Translations under genes and position numbers: made by a program | Assembly (NCBI RefSeq): GCF_017315705.1 | Contig: NZ_JAFLRF010000004.1 | Span: forward strand, 62,001-126,000 | Direction of reading: 5' to 3' | DNA length: 64,000 nt | DNA from: Trinickia mobilis | GTDB taxonomy: Bacteria; Pseudomonadota; Gammaproteobacteria; Burkholderiales; Burkholderiaceae | Notes under the pieces: generated by a model | What the model saw: the letters and a program-made list of their open reading frames with translations, nothing else | Database searches by the model: none | What the model was told of the DNA's origin: nothing | Shown here: positions 9,093 to 18,050 of the stretch, piece by piece | Layout: the number at the start of each line of letters is the position of its first letter | Numbering within the stretch: the first letter of the stretch is position 1

Positions 9093-10034
9093 TCAAAGAC
9101 GCGCTTGAAGCGGTTCGCGCGACGGCGACGACGGCTCCAGATTGCGTCCGGCAAGCCACACCTCCTGCTGCAGCCATTCCTTGAACTGGACGAGATGCGG
9201 CAGCGCGCTCTGCTCGGGCCGCGTCACGAGCCAGTACGACTGGTGGCCGTCCACGTGGACGTTGAGCACCTGCGTCAGTTGTCCGCTCGCGAGTTCGCGC
9301 GCCACCATGTTGCGGTCCGCGATCGTCATGCCGAGACCGTCGACCGCCGCCCGAATCGCGTGGTCCAGCAAATCGAATTCGTAGCCGCCCTGGGTGTCGA
9401 CGCCCTCGATGCCGGCTGCCTTCAGCCAATGCTGCCACGTCAGGTAGCGCTGATCGTCGCTCGCGAGCACGTGCAGCAGCGTGAAGCGGTTCAAATCGAT
9501 GCCGTCCTGATCCTGGCTTCGCGCGAGCAGTGCCGGGGAACAGACGGCGACGTGACGCTCCTGCATCAGCAGCACGTTGTCGAGCCCGTCCCACTCGCCG
9601 TTGCCGAAGCGGATCGCGCAGTCGAGCACGCTCGACTCGGCGAGGCTGTCCTGCGTGCGCGTGGTGAGGCTGATTTCGAGTTCCGGGTGCTGCTCGCGCA
9701 GCCGGCCGAGGCGCGGCATCAGCCAGCGGCTCGCGAACGTGGGCGGCGCGTTCACGCGCAGGCGGTTCAGGTGCGTCTTCTCCTGGATGCTGCGCACGGT
9801 GAGTTCGATCTTGTCGAACGACTGCTGCAGCGCCTGCAGCAGCACGCGGCCCGCCGCGGTCAGCTCGAGACGGTGATGGCGGCGCTGCAGCAGCGGCTCT
9901 TCGAGTTGCTCTTCCAGTTGCCGGACCTGGCGGCTGACCGCGCTTTGCGTCACGTTCAGCAATTCGGCCGCACGCGTGAAGCTGCCGGTGCGGCCGGCCA
10001 CCTCGAAGGCTTTGAGCGCGTTCAGCGCGGGCAT
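9093..10034 (-). CDS. LysR-family regulator, GcvA-like
   Basis: A 313-residue LysR regulator. The winged helix-turn-helix (FTRAAELLNVTQSAVSRQVRQLEEQL) is followed by a periplasmic-binding-like effector domain with the GcvA-type TFASRWLMPRL motif. The ATG at 10034 starts MPALNALKAFEVAGR as in GcvA relatives; a TTG at 10046 is also in frame. It lies directly upstream of the AldA-like gene on the same strand, so it probably regulates that catabolic block, although it is not divergent from its presumed targets. Confidence 0.85.
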   Translation of the reverse strand: MPALNALKAFEVAGRTGSFTRAAELLNVTQSAVSRQVRQLEEQLEEPLLQRRHHRLELTAAGRVLLQALQQSFDKIELTVRSIQEKTHLNRLRVNAPPTFASRWLMPRLGRLREQHPELEISLTTRTQDSLAESSVLDCAIRFGNGEWDGLDNVLLMQERHVAVCSPALLARSQDQDGIDLNRFTLLHVLASDDQRYLTWQHWLKAAGIEGVDTQGGYEFDLLDHAIRAAVDGLGMTIADRNMVARELASGQLTQVLNVHVDGHQSYWLVTRPEQSALPHLVQFKEWLQQEVWLAGRNLEPSSPSREPLQARL

Positions 10035-10110
10035 TTTTCGTTTCAAGTCGCGGGGCCTATTGCAAAAACAGCGAGGATGGCGAAGACGGTGTCGCAGCGG
10101 AACCGGGCGC

Positions 10111-11373
10111 TCATTTTACGCTGCCGATCCACCCCCACACCGCGCCGAACCAGCCCAGCGCACAGACGGCGAACGTCGCGCCGGCCAGTATCCATTGGTA
10201 GGCGCGCGAGAGCTTCGCGCCGTCCGGCAGCGCCCGCGCGGCCAGCGCGATCAGGAGGCCGAGCACGAGCGGCAGCAGGAACGCGTTGACGACCTGCGCG
10301 CCGATGTTGAGCCACACGAGATCGCGCGCCGCCCAGACGAGCGCCGCGCTGCCCGCCACTGCCGCCGCGTAGACGCCGTAGAACCACGGCGCCTGCTGCG
10401 GCCGGTATTCGAGCGAGCGCCTGATGCCCGTGACCTCGCCGACACCCCACGCCAGCGCGAGCGACGCGACGATTGCGGCCACCAATGCCGCGCCGAGCAC
10501 GCCGGCGCTGAAAACCAGGCGCCCCCACTGCGCGCCGAGCAGCGGCGCGAGCGCGTTGCCGATCTCGCCGACGCTGTCGAGCGACCCATGCGCGCCATTT
10601 CCGCTATTTGCACCAAGCGTCGCCGCTGCGGCAACGAGCACGGCCGCCGTGAGCGACTGCGTCAGCACGGCGCCGACGGCGGTGTCCCAGCGCTCGGCCT
10701 GGCAGTCGGCGGGCGTCAGCCCTTTGTCGGCGACCGCCGACTGTTGGTAGAACACCATCCACGGGTTGAACACGGCGCCGATCAGCGCGGCCGCGAGGTA
10801 CAGGAACTCGTGGTTTCGGAGCGGCAGGTCGGCGACATCGGCGGCCACCGCGCGCCAATCCGGATGCGTCGTCCACGCGACCGCGAAGAACGCGAGTTCG
10901 AGCAAGCCGATCAGCAAGGCCGTCCGTTCGATGCGCCGATAAGAACCGGTGGCGACAATGGCCATGAGCGCCAGCGCGGCGGCGGGCAGCGTCAGCGAGC
11001 GCGATACGCCGAACGTCTCGCCGATGCCCGCCACGGCCGTGAACTCGGTGACGAGCGAACCGACGGTCGCAACGCCCAGGCCCGCGACCGACACCCACGA
11101 CCACACCGGACCGAAGTGCTCGCGAATCAGCTCGCCATGCCCGCGTCCGGTAAAGATGCCGAGCCGCACGGTCAGCTCCTGCACCATATAGAGCAGCGGG
11201 ATCAGCAGCACGAGCAGCGGCAGCAGCCGATAGCCCCATTGCGCGCCCGCCTGGGCGGCCGTGACGACGTTGCCGGCGTCGGTGTCGGCGAGCATCACGA
11301 GGAGCCCGGGGCCCCACACGGCAATCGAGCGGAGCAGGGGCAAGCGTCTGACCGTGGGCCGAATCTGGTTCAT
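10111..11373 (-). CDS. Nramp-related divalent metal transporter with altered metal motifs
   Basis: A 420-residue inner-membrane protein with about 11 hydrophobic segments and Nramp-like order. The helix-1 metal motif, canonically DPGN, reads DTDAGN, and the helix-6 motif, canonically MPH, reads NPWM (in VFNPWMVFYQQSA). Loss of the helix-6 Met is a feature reported for Nramp-related magnesium transporters, so manganese/iron specificity should not be assumed. The start is set at the ATG 11373; a TTG 12 bp upstream is in frame. It is divergent from the phosphate transporter gene. Confidence 0.83.
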   Translation of the reverse strand: MNQIRPTVRRLPLLRSIAVWGPGLLVMLADTDAGNVVTAAQAGAQWGYRLLPLLVLLIPLLYMVQELTVRLGIFTGRGHGELIREHFGPVWSWVSVAGLGVATVGSLVTEFTAVAGIGETFGVSRSLTLPAAALALMAIVATGSYRRIERTALLIGLLELAFFAVAWTTHPDWRAVAADVADLPLRNHEFLYLAAALIGAVFNPWMVFYQQSAVADKGLTPADCQAERWDTAVGAVLTQSLTAAVLVAAAATLGANSGNGAHGSLDSVGEIGNALAPLLGAQWGRLVFSAGVLGAALVAAIVASLALAWGVGEVTGIRRSLEYRPQQAPWFYGVYAAAVAGSAALVWAARDLVWLNIGAQVVNAFLLPLVLGLLIALAARALPDGAKLSRAYQWILAGATFAVCALGWFGAVWGWIGSVK

Positions 11374-11729
11374 CCAGTGTTTCAATCGTCTGTTTGCGAA
11401 AAGTCAAAGGATAACGCTTGCCGGCAATCGCATTTGTTCAAGATAATGCACCGTCATGCAGGCGAAACACGCCGCCGATCACCGCCGTTCAAATAACACC
11501 GGGCAAAATCCAATCCACGATGAACTAACCGGATTGCTTAGCCAGCGGTCCCGTCACAAGCCGTCAGCCCGTTTCTGCTGCACCCTGCAATTCCGAATTA
11601 CTCATATCAAATACCACGAACTATTTATTTCGCATTGCCAATCATTGAAAGTAAAGCGACATAAATCCTTCACATTTATCTTGAGACTTGCGCAGTAGCA
11701 TCGTAAGTCTCGCGATCACGGAGCCGGCC
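11374..11729. other. divergent intergenic region, Nramp-like gene / phosphate transporter
   Basis: About 356 bp, visibly AT-richer towards the phosphate transporter. It carries a candidate Pho box near its right end. An 80-residue frame (11456-11698) crosses it, but it has no recognisable domain and I do not call it a gene. Confidence 0.5.
11656..11675 (+). promoter_or_regulatory. candidate PhoB (Pho) box upstream of the PiT transporter
   Basis: The 20 bases GCGACATAAATCCTTCACAT match about 15 of 20 positions of the E. coli-type Pho box, two 7-bp direct repeats ending in CAT and CAC at 11-bp spacing. A possible -10 (TAGCAT, 11696-11701) lies downstream. The location in front of a phosphate transporter supports the call, but the first repeat is poor. 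Confidence 0.4.
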
Positions 11730-13316
11730 ATGCCAGACCTCTCCTACCCTCAGACGAGCACGATCAGCGAACGCGGGCGCAATATCAGTTTCGCCATCTT
11801 TCTAATAATCATCGCGATCGGCGCCATCTACGTCGCCACTCACATCGCGTCCGATCTGCAGCCCGTCAAACTAGGCTCCGCACTACCCTACCTGCTGCTC
11901 GGCGTCGCGCTTGTCATCGCGCTCGGCTTCGAATTCGTGAACGGCTTTCACGATACGGCCAACGCGGTGGCAACGGTCATCTACACCAATTCACTCGAGC
12001 CGCATCTCGCGGTGGTCTGGTCGGGCGCGTGGAATTTTCTCGGGGTGCTCGTGTCGACCGGCGCGGTCGCATTCGGCATCCTGCAACTGCTGCCCGTCGA
12101 GCTGATCTTGCAGGTCGGCAGCAGCGCGGGCTTCGCGATGGTGTTCGCGCTGCTGATTGCCGCCATCATCTGGAACCTCGGCACGTGGTTCTTCGGGCTG
12201 CCTTCGTCGAGCTCGCACACGCTCGTCGGCTCGATCATCGGCGTCGGCCTGATGAATCAGCTGATTCATGGACCTTCGGGCACGAGCGGCGTCGATTGGG
12301 GACAAGCGCTCGGCGTCGGCAAGGCGCTGCTCTTCTCGCCGATCGTCGGCTTCCTGCTTTCGGGCCTGCTGCTGGTCGTGCTGAAGGCGGTTGTGCGCGT
12401 GCCGAAGCTGTATGCGGAACCGACGAAGAATACGCCGCCGCCGTTCTGGATTCGCTCGCTCCTGATCCTCACCTGCACCGGCGTGTCGTTCGCGCACGGC
12501 TCGAACGACGGCCAAAAGGGCATGGGCCTCATCATGCTGATCCTGATCGGGACCGTGCCGACCGCCTACGCGCTGAACAAGGCCGTGACGCCTTCGGAAA
12601 CGGAGACGTTCATAGCGGTCACGCAGCATGTATCCACCGTGTTCGCGAAATATACGAACGGCGCCCCGCCGTCCCAGGACCCGCGCGCGGACGTCGAAAC
12701 GTACGTGCGCACCCGTCGATTGGCGCCCGATACGCTGCCCGCGTTGGAGCAGCTGACCGAGTTGATCGGCTCCCAGGTCCGCGAGTCGGGCTCGATGGCC
12801 GCCGTGCCGCAATCGGTCGTCGACAATGTGCGCAACAACATGTACGTCACGTCCGAAGCGATCCGGCTGATCGAAAAGTCCAACGCCGTCGCGTTCGCCC
12901 CCGACGACAAGAAAGCCATCGACAACTACAAGAAGCAAGTCGACCACGCGACCAAGTTCATCCCGACCTGGGTGAAAGTGGCCGTCGCGATTGCGCTCGG
13001 CCTGGGCACGATGGTCGGCTGGAAGCGGATCGTCGTGACCGTCGGCGAAAAGATCGGCAAGCAGCACTTGACCTACGGGCAAGGCGCCTCCGCCGAAGCG
13101 GTGGCGATGGCGACAATCGGCATGGCCGATGCTTGGGGCCTGCCGGTTTCGACGACGCACGTCCTCGCCTCGGGCGTGGCGGGCACGATGGCCGCCAACG
13201 GTTCCGGCCTGCAATGGAGCACGGTGCGCAGCCTCGTGCTCGCATGGGTGCTGACGCTGCCGGCGTCGATCATGTTGTCCGGCGCGCTTTACTGGGTGTT
13301 CCGGCAACTTTTCTGA
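11730..13316 (+). CDS. PiT-family inorganic phosphate transporter
   Basis: A 528-residue membrane protein of the PiT/Pho4 family, which imports phosphate (often as a metal-phosphate complex) with protons or sodium. Both inverted signature motifs are visible: GFEFVNGFHDTANAVATVIYT in the N-terminal half, and the repeat with GVSFAHGSNDGQKGMG. A soluble insertion of roughly 120 residues follows the central helices before the last membrane segments, which include the GLPVSTTHVLASGV motif. The ATG at 11730 has GGAG upstream. The gene ends base-to-base against ppk2, so the two phosphate functions are tail to tail. Confidence 0.9.
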   Translation: MPDLSYPQTSTISERGRNISFAIFLIIIAIGAIYVATHIASDLQPVKLGSALPYLLLGVALVIALGFEFVNGFHDTANAVATVIYTNSLEPHLAVVWSGAWNFLGVLVSTGAVAFGILQLLPVELILQVGSSAGFAMVFALLIAAIIWNLGTWFFGLPSSSSHTLVGSIIGVGLMNQLIHGPSGTSGVDWGQALGVGKALLFSPIVGFLLSGLLLVVLKAVVRVPKLYAEPTKNTPPPFWIRSLLILTCTGVSFAHGSNDGQKGMGLIMLILIGTVPTAYALNKAVTPSETETFIAVTQHVSTVFAKYTNGAPPSQDPRADVETYVRTRRLAPDTLPALEQLTELIGSQVRESGSMAAVPQSVVDNVRNNMYVTSEAIRLIEKSNAVAFAPDDKKAIDNYKKQVDHATKFIPTWVKVAVAIALGLGTMVGWKRIVVTVGEKIGKQHLTYGQGASAEAVAMATIGMADAWGLPVSTTHVLASGVAGTMAANGSGLQWSTVRSLVLAWVLTLPASIMLSGALYWVFRQLF

Positions 13317-14240
13317 TCAGTACACTTCCGGCACGATCATGTCGGCGGGCACCGGCTGGCGGATGTACTCGGGGTGATGCACGCGCGCGGGCAGCGTCAC
13401 CGACGGATGCTCGACCTCACAATACGGCACCTGGCTCAGCAGGTGGCGGATGCAGTTCAGGCGCGCGCGCTTTTTGTCGACGGCCTGCACGACCCACCAC
13501 GGCGCCTCGGGAATATGCGAGCGCTGCAGCATGATTTCCTTCGCCTGGGTGTAATCCTCCCAGCGGCGCCGGCTTTCGAGGTCCATCGGGCTCAGCTTCC
13601 ACTGCTTCAGCGGATCGAGGATGCGGCTTTCGAAGCGCACTTCCTGCTCTTCGTCGGTGATCGAGAACCAGTACTTGATGATCTGAATGCCGCTTCTCGA
13701 CAGCATCTTTTCGAACTCCGGAACCGAGCGGAAGAACTCTTCGTACTCGTCATCGGTGCAGAAGTTCATCACGCGCTCGACGCCCGCGCGGTTATACCAG
13801 CTCCGGTCGAACAGCACGATCTCGCCGCCCGCGGGCAGATGCGCGACATAGCGCTGAAAGTACCACTGCGTGCGCTCGCGGTTGTTGGGCGCAGGCAGCG
13901 CCGCGACGCGGCAGACGCGCGGATTCAGGCGCTGCGTGATGCGCTTGATCGCGCCGCCCTTGCCTGCGGCGTCGCGGCCTTCGAAGATCACGACGAGCCG
14001 GTGGCCGGTGCTGACCACCCAGTCCTGCAACTTCACGAGCTCGCCTTGCAAACGGAACAGCTCTCGGAAGTACACCTTGCGCGCCTCCCGCGCGTCCGCC
14101 GAGAACACCCGATTGCCGTCGAGATTGCGGTCGTCGATCTCCATCTCGAGTTCTTCGTCGTAGGCATCGATCAGGTCTTCTTCGAAACGGCGCTGACGTT
14201 CCGCGTTGAGCTCGTCGGCCTGGGTTTCCTTCTCGTTCAT
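13317..14240 (-). CDS. ppk2: polyphosphate kinase 2
   Basis: A 307-residue PPK2-family enzyme, which moves phosphate between polyphosphate and nucleoside di- or monophosphates in the cytoplasm. The Walker A motif GRDAAGKGG spans residues 88-96 and the Walker B/lid region LFDRSWYNRAG contains Asp145. The charged N-terminal helix of about 50 residues is usual for single-domain class I enzymes. The ATG at 14240 follows GAGGAG. Its stop directly abuts that of the phosphate transporter with no bases between them. Confidence 0.92.
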   Translation of the reverse strand: MNEKETQADELNAERQRRFEEDLIDAYDEELEMEIDDRNLDGNRVFSADAREARKVYFRELFRLQGELVKLQDWVVSTGHRLVVIFEGRDAAGKGGAIKRITQRLNPRVCRVAALPAPNNRERTQWYFQRYVAHLPAGGEIVLFDRSWYNRAGVERVMNFCTDDEYEEFFRSVPEFEKMLSRSGIQIIKYWFSITDEEQEVRFESRILDPLKQWKLSPMDLESRRRWEDYTQAKEIMLQRSHIPEAPWWVVQAVDKKRARLNCIRHLLSQVPYCEVEHPSVTLPARVHHPEYIRQPVPADMIVPEVY

Positions 14241-14325
14241 CGATTTTCTCCTCTACGGCAAATAGTGGTGCAACCATGAATTATCGAAGCCGCCGGTGTC
14301 ACGCGTGTTACCTGTCGCTAATGGC

Positions 14326-14721
14326 TTAGCCCAAAGGCATCGCAAAGCTCAGTTCGTGCCCGTCGGGGTCGAGGATGTGGAAATAGCGCTCGCCCCACGG
14401 CGCGTCCGCCGGGGCGAATTCCGGCGTCAATCCCGCGGCCAGCGCCTTCCGGTACATCGCGTCGACGTCCGAGACATAGACGATCGCCCGCCCCCAGCCC
14501 GGGCCCGGCCCGGGCGGCCGCCCCGCCTCCGCGCTCAGATTCAGGAACGACGGCCCGAATGCATACGACGTAAACGGCGCATCCGGCCCGCCGTACTTGC
14601 GCCGGAAACCGAGCGCTTCGTAAAAGCGCACGGCGGCGGCCATGTCGCGCGTGATCAACGTAATTGCGCTCAAGGATTCGATGCGGGGCTCCGGCGGCTC
14701 CGGATTTGGCTTCGTTGTCAT
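14326..14721 (-). CDS. VOC/glyoxalase-fold protein
   Basis: A 131-residue vicinal-oxygen-chelate protein. The pattern SAITLITRDMAAAVRFYEALGF starts the first beta-alpha-beta-beta-beta unit, and HILDPDGHELSFA closes the second, where the Glu is a usual metal ligand. These small proteins include glyoxalases, dioxygenases and antibiotic-binding proteins, so no substrate is assigned. The start is the ATG at 14721; the longer open frame runs through repeat-like DNA. It is divergent from the HtrA-type protease. Confidence 0.82.
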   Translation of the reverse strand: MTTKPNPEPPEPRIESLSAITLITRDMAAAVRFYEALGFRRKYGGPDAPFTSYAFGPSFLNLSAEAGRPPGPGPGWGRAIVYVSDVDAMYRKALAAGLTPEFAPADAPWGERYFHILDPDGHELSFAMPLG

Positions 14722-14756
14722 CGCAGTGCTCGTTGTAAGTGTCGTAGAACAGCGTT

Positions 14757-14778
14757 GCATGGGACCCGAGTCAGCGCT
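14757..14778. repeat. partial copy of a dispersed inverted-repeat element
   Basis: The segment GCATGGGACCCGAGTCAGCG (14757-14776) shares ACCCGAGTCAGCGCT exactly with 50841-50855. Its left end matches the reverse complement of 50865-50879 at 14 of 15 positions. It lies between divergent genes and looks like half of a REP-type intergenic repeat. Confidence 0.6.
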
Positions 14779-14949
14779 CTGCATGGGGCCGGTGCGGCGG
14801 CGTGCCTCGTGCAGTGACTCCTTACGGGATTCTAGTGCGCGCCGGCGCACGCTGAAGCCTCGATACCCGGCCTCCGGCGCACATCTTGAAATCAAGCGGC
14901 TCGCCACGCATCTTCGAGCCTCTTCTTCAAGATCAGGAGCGAAGATGAA

Positions 14950-15025
14950 GTCCCCCCCACGCTCACTATCGTTCGCTGCCCCCCAAGGGGGCCGATGCCT
15001 CCCTTGGGGCGGCCCGGCGGGAGGC
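14950..15025. repeat. GC-rich REP-like palindromic element before the HtrA-type gene
   Basis: The segment contains CTGCCCCCCAAGGGGGCCG followed by CTCCCTTGGGGCGGCC, forming overlapping C-run/G-run palindromes. I recall similar elements as common intergenic repeats in Burkholderia-group genomes. The end of the element supplies the GGGAGG ribosome site of the downstream protease. Confidence 0.55.
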
Positions 15026-15028
15026 ATC

Positions 15029-16054
15029 ATGGGACGCCGCCCGCAATTCGTCGACGACCTGACGCGCGCGCCGTCGGGCGCGGCCGAACCGAATCCGCTC
15101 GACGACGACGCGCTGCTCGACGCCTACTCGCGCACCGTGATCGGCGCGCTCGAGCGCGTGCAGCCGTCGGTTGCCTACGTCGCCGTCGAGCGGCACCCGC
15201 GCGGCGGCTCGACCCGTGGCGCGCCGCGCGGCGGCAGCGGCTCCGGCTTCCTCTTTACGCCCGACGGCTACATGCTGACGAACAGTCACGTGATTCACGG
15301 CGCGGCGCAAATCGGCGTGACGCTCGCCGACGGCTCGCAGTACGAGGCGAGCGTCGTCGGCGACGATCCGAACACCGATCTCGCGGTGCTGCGCATCGGT
15401 TCGGCCGAGACGCTGCCGCACGTCGAACTCGGCGAATCGGGGCGGCTGCGCGTCGGACAGATTGCGATTGCGCTCGGCAATCCGCTTGGGCTGACGCAGA
15501 CGGTGACCGCCGGGGTCGTGTCGGCGCTGGGGCGATCGTTGCGCTCGTATTCGGGGCGGATGATCGACGACGTGATTCAGACCGATGCGGCGCTCAATCC
15601 GGGGAACTCCGGCGGTCCGCTCGTCAATTCGGCGGGACAGGTGATCGGGGTGAACACCGCGATCATTCCGGGCGCGCAGGCGCTTTCGTTTGCGACTGCG
15701 ATCGATACGGCCAAGTGGGTTGTCATGCAGTTGTTCGCGCATGGGCGCGTGCGGCGTGCATATATCGGCATCGCCGGGACGACCACGCCGATTCCGCGCA
15801 AGGTGCAGCGGTTTTTCGAGCTGCCGGCCGCAACGGGGGTCCGCGTGATGGAGGTCGTGGGAGGAAGCCCGGCTGCGCTGGCCGGGCTGCGCGCGGGGGA
15901 TACGCTCGTGGCGATCGATTCGGTGACGGTCGATGGAATCGATGGGTTGCAGCGGGTGCTCGATGTATCGCGGATCGGGAAGGCGGTCGAGGTGGCGGCG
16001 GTGCGGGGGGTGCAGCGGTTGGTGCTGACGGTTACGCCGGTTGAACAGGTGTAA
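15029..16054 (+). CDS. HtrA/DegP-type serine protease with PDZ domain
   Basis: A 341-residue trypsin-like protease with one C-terminal PDZ domain. The triad is visible as His87 (TNSHVIH), Asp117 (NTDLAV) and Ser194 (GNSGGP), so it should be active. The PDZ segment (about 265-340) includes AGLRAGDTLVAIDSV. The ATG at 15029 has GGGAGG just upstream. No signal peptide or membrane anchor precedes the protease domain, unlike DegP/DegQ/DegS, so a cytoplasmic location is inferred unless the frame begins upstream at 14945. The gene is alone, divergent from the VOC gene. Confidence 0.87.
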   Translation: MGRRPQFVDDLTRAPSGAAEPNPLDDDALLDAYSRTVIGALERVQPSVAYVAVERHPRGGSTRGAPRGGSGSGFLFTPDGYMLTNSHVIHGAAQIGVTLADGSQYEASVVGDDPNTDLAVLRIGSAETLPHVELGESGRLRVGQIAIALGNPLGLTQTVTAGVVSALGRSLRSYSGRMIDDVIQTDAALNPGNSGGPLVNSAGQVIGVNTAIIPGAQALSFATAIDTAKWVVMQLFAHGRVRRAYIGIAGTTTPIPRKVQRFFELPAATGVRVMEVVGGSPAALAGLRAGDTLVAIDSVTVDGIDGLQRVLDVSRIGKAVEVAAVRGVQRLVLTVTPVEQV

Positions 16055-16132
16055 CCGTCCGGCTAGAGCCAAAGAAACAATAGGAAACGACGCCCGCGGC
16101 CAATCGACTCGCCACACGCGCAGCCGCTCAAA

Positions 16133-17866
16133 TTATTGAATCACCCGCGTCACCCCCCTCCCACGCGGATCGGCCGCAGGCTCGGGCGTATCTCCATTGA
16201 TCTTGATCGCCTGAATGTCGCCATTGAACGACTGCGGCTTCAGCGCGTAGCCCTTCGCTTCGACTTGCTTGGCGAGCTCGCCGTCGATCGGCGCGTACGG
16301 CTCCCAGAAAATCGTGTTCGCCGGCAGCAACTGATGATGGAAGCGCATCGCCGCGACCGCGTCGTGAAGCGGCATCTTGAAGTCGTAGAGGTTGTTGATC
16401 ACCTGAAAGATCGACGTGAAGATCCGCGAACCACCCGGCGTGCCGATCACGAGCGCGACCTTGCCGTCCCTCGTCAGGATCGTCGGCGTCATCGAAGAGA
16501 GCGGACGCTTGCCCGGTTCGATCGCATTCGCATCGCTGCCGACCACGCCGAACATGTTCGCCACGCCCGGCTTCGCCGAGAAGTCGTCCATCTCGTCGTT
16601 CAGCACGATTCCTGTGCCCGGCACCACGACGCCCGAGCCGAAATAGCCGTTGAGCGTATAGGTGTTCGATACCGCGTTGCCCCACTTGTCGACCACGGAG
16701 AAGTGCGTGGTCTCGGCCCGCTCGGGCATCGACGTGCCGAGGCCCGCCTGCATGTCCTTCGTGTTGCTGGGCGCCGTCGGGTTCACTTCGGCCGCACGCT
16801 TGGCGAGATAAGGATCGTCGATCAACTGCGCAATCGGCACCTTGTAGAAGTCAGGATCGCCGAGATATTGCGCACGGTCTGCGAACACGCGCTTCTCGAT
16901 CTCCGCCATCAAATGAATGTACTGCGGCGAATTCAGCGCGACGCCGTCGAAGTCGGGCTTCAAGTCGGCCTTCATCTTCAGCAATTGGACGAGACCGATG
17001 CCGCCGGAACTGGGCGGCGGCGCGGTGATCACGCGATAGCCGTTCCAAGTCGCCTCGACCGGCTGGCGCCAGACAGCCTTGTACTCCAGCAAGTCGCGCT
17101 TCGTGATGAGGCCGCGGTCCTCACGCATCGAGGCAGCGATCAGGTCCGCGGTCTTGCCCGTGTAGAAACCCTTCGCGCCTTCGTTGGCAATGCGCGTGAG
17201 CGTGGCCGCGAGCGCCGGCTGCTTGAAGACCTCGCCCGCTTTCATCGAACCGAAGTACTTGTTGAAATCGGTCTTGCCCTCGAAGTCCTTGGCCGCATCG
17301 TCGCGGCGCTGCTGCAATTGCTCGCTGACTTCGAAGCCGCCCGTCGCGTATTGGATCGCCGGGGCCAGCACCTGCTTCCACTTGAGCTTGCCGAAGCGCC
17401 GCTGCGCCTCCCACATGCCCTCCACGGTGCCCGGCACGCCGACCGCCTTGGCGCCGACGAGGCTCATTCCCGTGATGACGTTGCCGTCCTTGTCGAGATA
17501 CATGGTCTTCGTGGCGGCGAGCGGCGCCTTCTCGCGATAATCGATGAAGTAAGGCTTGCCGTCGACATAGAGCGTCATGAAACCGCCGCCGCCGATGTTG
17601 CCCGCCTCGGGATAGGTCACGGCGAGCGTGAACGCGATGGCGACGGCCGCGTCGACGGCGTTGCCGCCTTCCTTGAAGATCTGCCCGGCCGCGTCCGCGC
17701 TGAATTTGTCGGCGACCGCGATCGCCGAGGCGTTCAGCACCGGCGTTTGTACCGCGGTCGTCTTGGCATAGGCCGGCGCGCTTTCGATGAAGCCCGTCGA
17801 AATGCTTGCGCAGGCAACCACGGTCATGCTGGCGACGGCTTTCTTGACTCGGTCCATGCTATTCAC
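16133..17866 (-). CDS. ggt: gamma-glutamyltransferase, periplasmic
   Basis: A 577-residue precursor of gamma-glutamyltransferase, which hydrolyses or transfers the gamma-glutamyl group of glutathione. A signal peptide ends near APAYA. Autocleavage is expected before Thr387 in ETTHFSVVD, giving large and small subunits; the downstream GTPGGSRIFTS block forms part of the active site. The GTG at 17866 is preferred because GGGGGAC lies six bases upstream; an ATG at 17857 is in frame. It is a monocistronic gene divergent from the membrane-protein gene at 18051. Confidence 0.92.
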   Translation of the reverse strand: MNSMDRVKKAVASMTVVACASISTGFIESAPAYAKTTAVQTPVLNASAIAVADKFSADAAGQIFKEGGNAVDAAVAIAFTLAVTYPEAGNIGGGGFMTLYVDGKPYFIDYREKAPLAATKTMYLDKDGNVITGMSLVGAKAVGVPGTVEGMWEAQRRFGKLKWKQVLAPAIQYATGGFEVSEQLQQRRDDAAKDFEGKTDFNKYFGSMKAGEVFKQPALAATLTRIANEGAKGFYTGKTADLIAASMREDRGLITKRDLLEYKAVWRQPVEATWNGYRVITAPPPSSGGIGLVQLLKMKADLKPDFDGVALNSPQYIHLMAEIEKRVFADRAQYLGDPDFYKVPIAQLIDDPYLAKRAAEVNPTAPSNTKDMQAGLGTSMPERAETTHFSVVDKWGNAVSNTYTLNGYFGSGVVVPGTGIVLNDEMDDFSAKPGVANMFGVVGSDANAIEPGKRPLSSMTPTILTRDGKVALVIGTPGGSRIFTSIFQVINNLYDFKMPLHDAVAAMRFHHQLLPANTIFWEPYAPIDGELAKQVEAKGYALKPQSFNGDIQAIKINGDTPEPAADPRGRGVTRVIQ

Positions 17867-18050
17867 TTGGTGTCCCCCACGAAAATTCTCCTTTGGTCAC
17901 ATGAAAGTCTGCCGGCGCCTGTATACCACGACGTAAATGGTTTGCGAACCAGTGCTAACCAACGTTCGGCCACCAAGCGCACTTGCGCGCGCCACCTCTG
18001 CTCGTTACATTCGAGCATCAGACCCTCATACCATTGCGGAGCGACTCCCC

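Noticed and set aside
9078-9095. TGAGAT/ATCTCA dyad at the LysR stop as a terminator
   Set aside because: Only six base pairs, AT-rich and without a T run.
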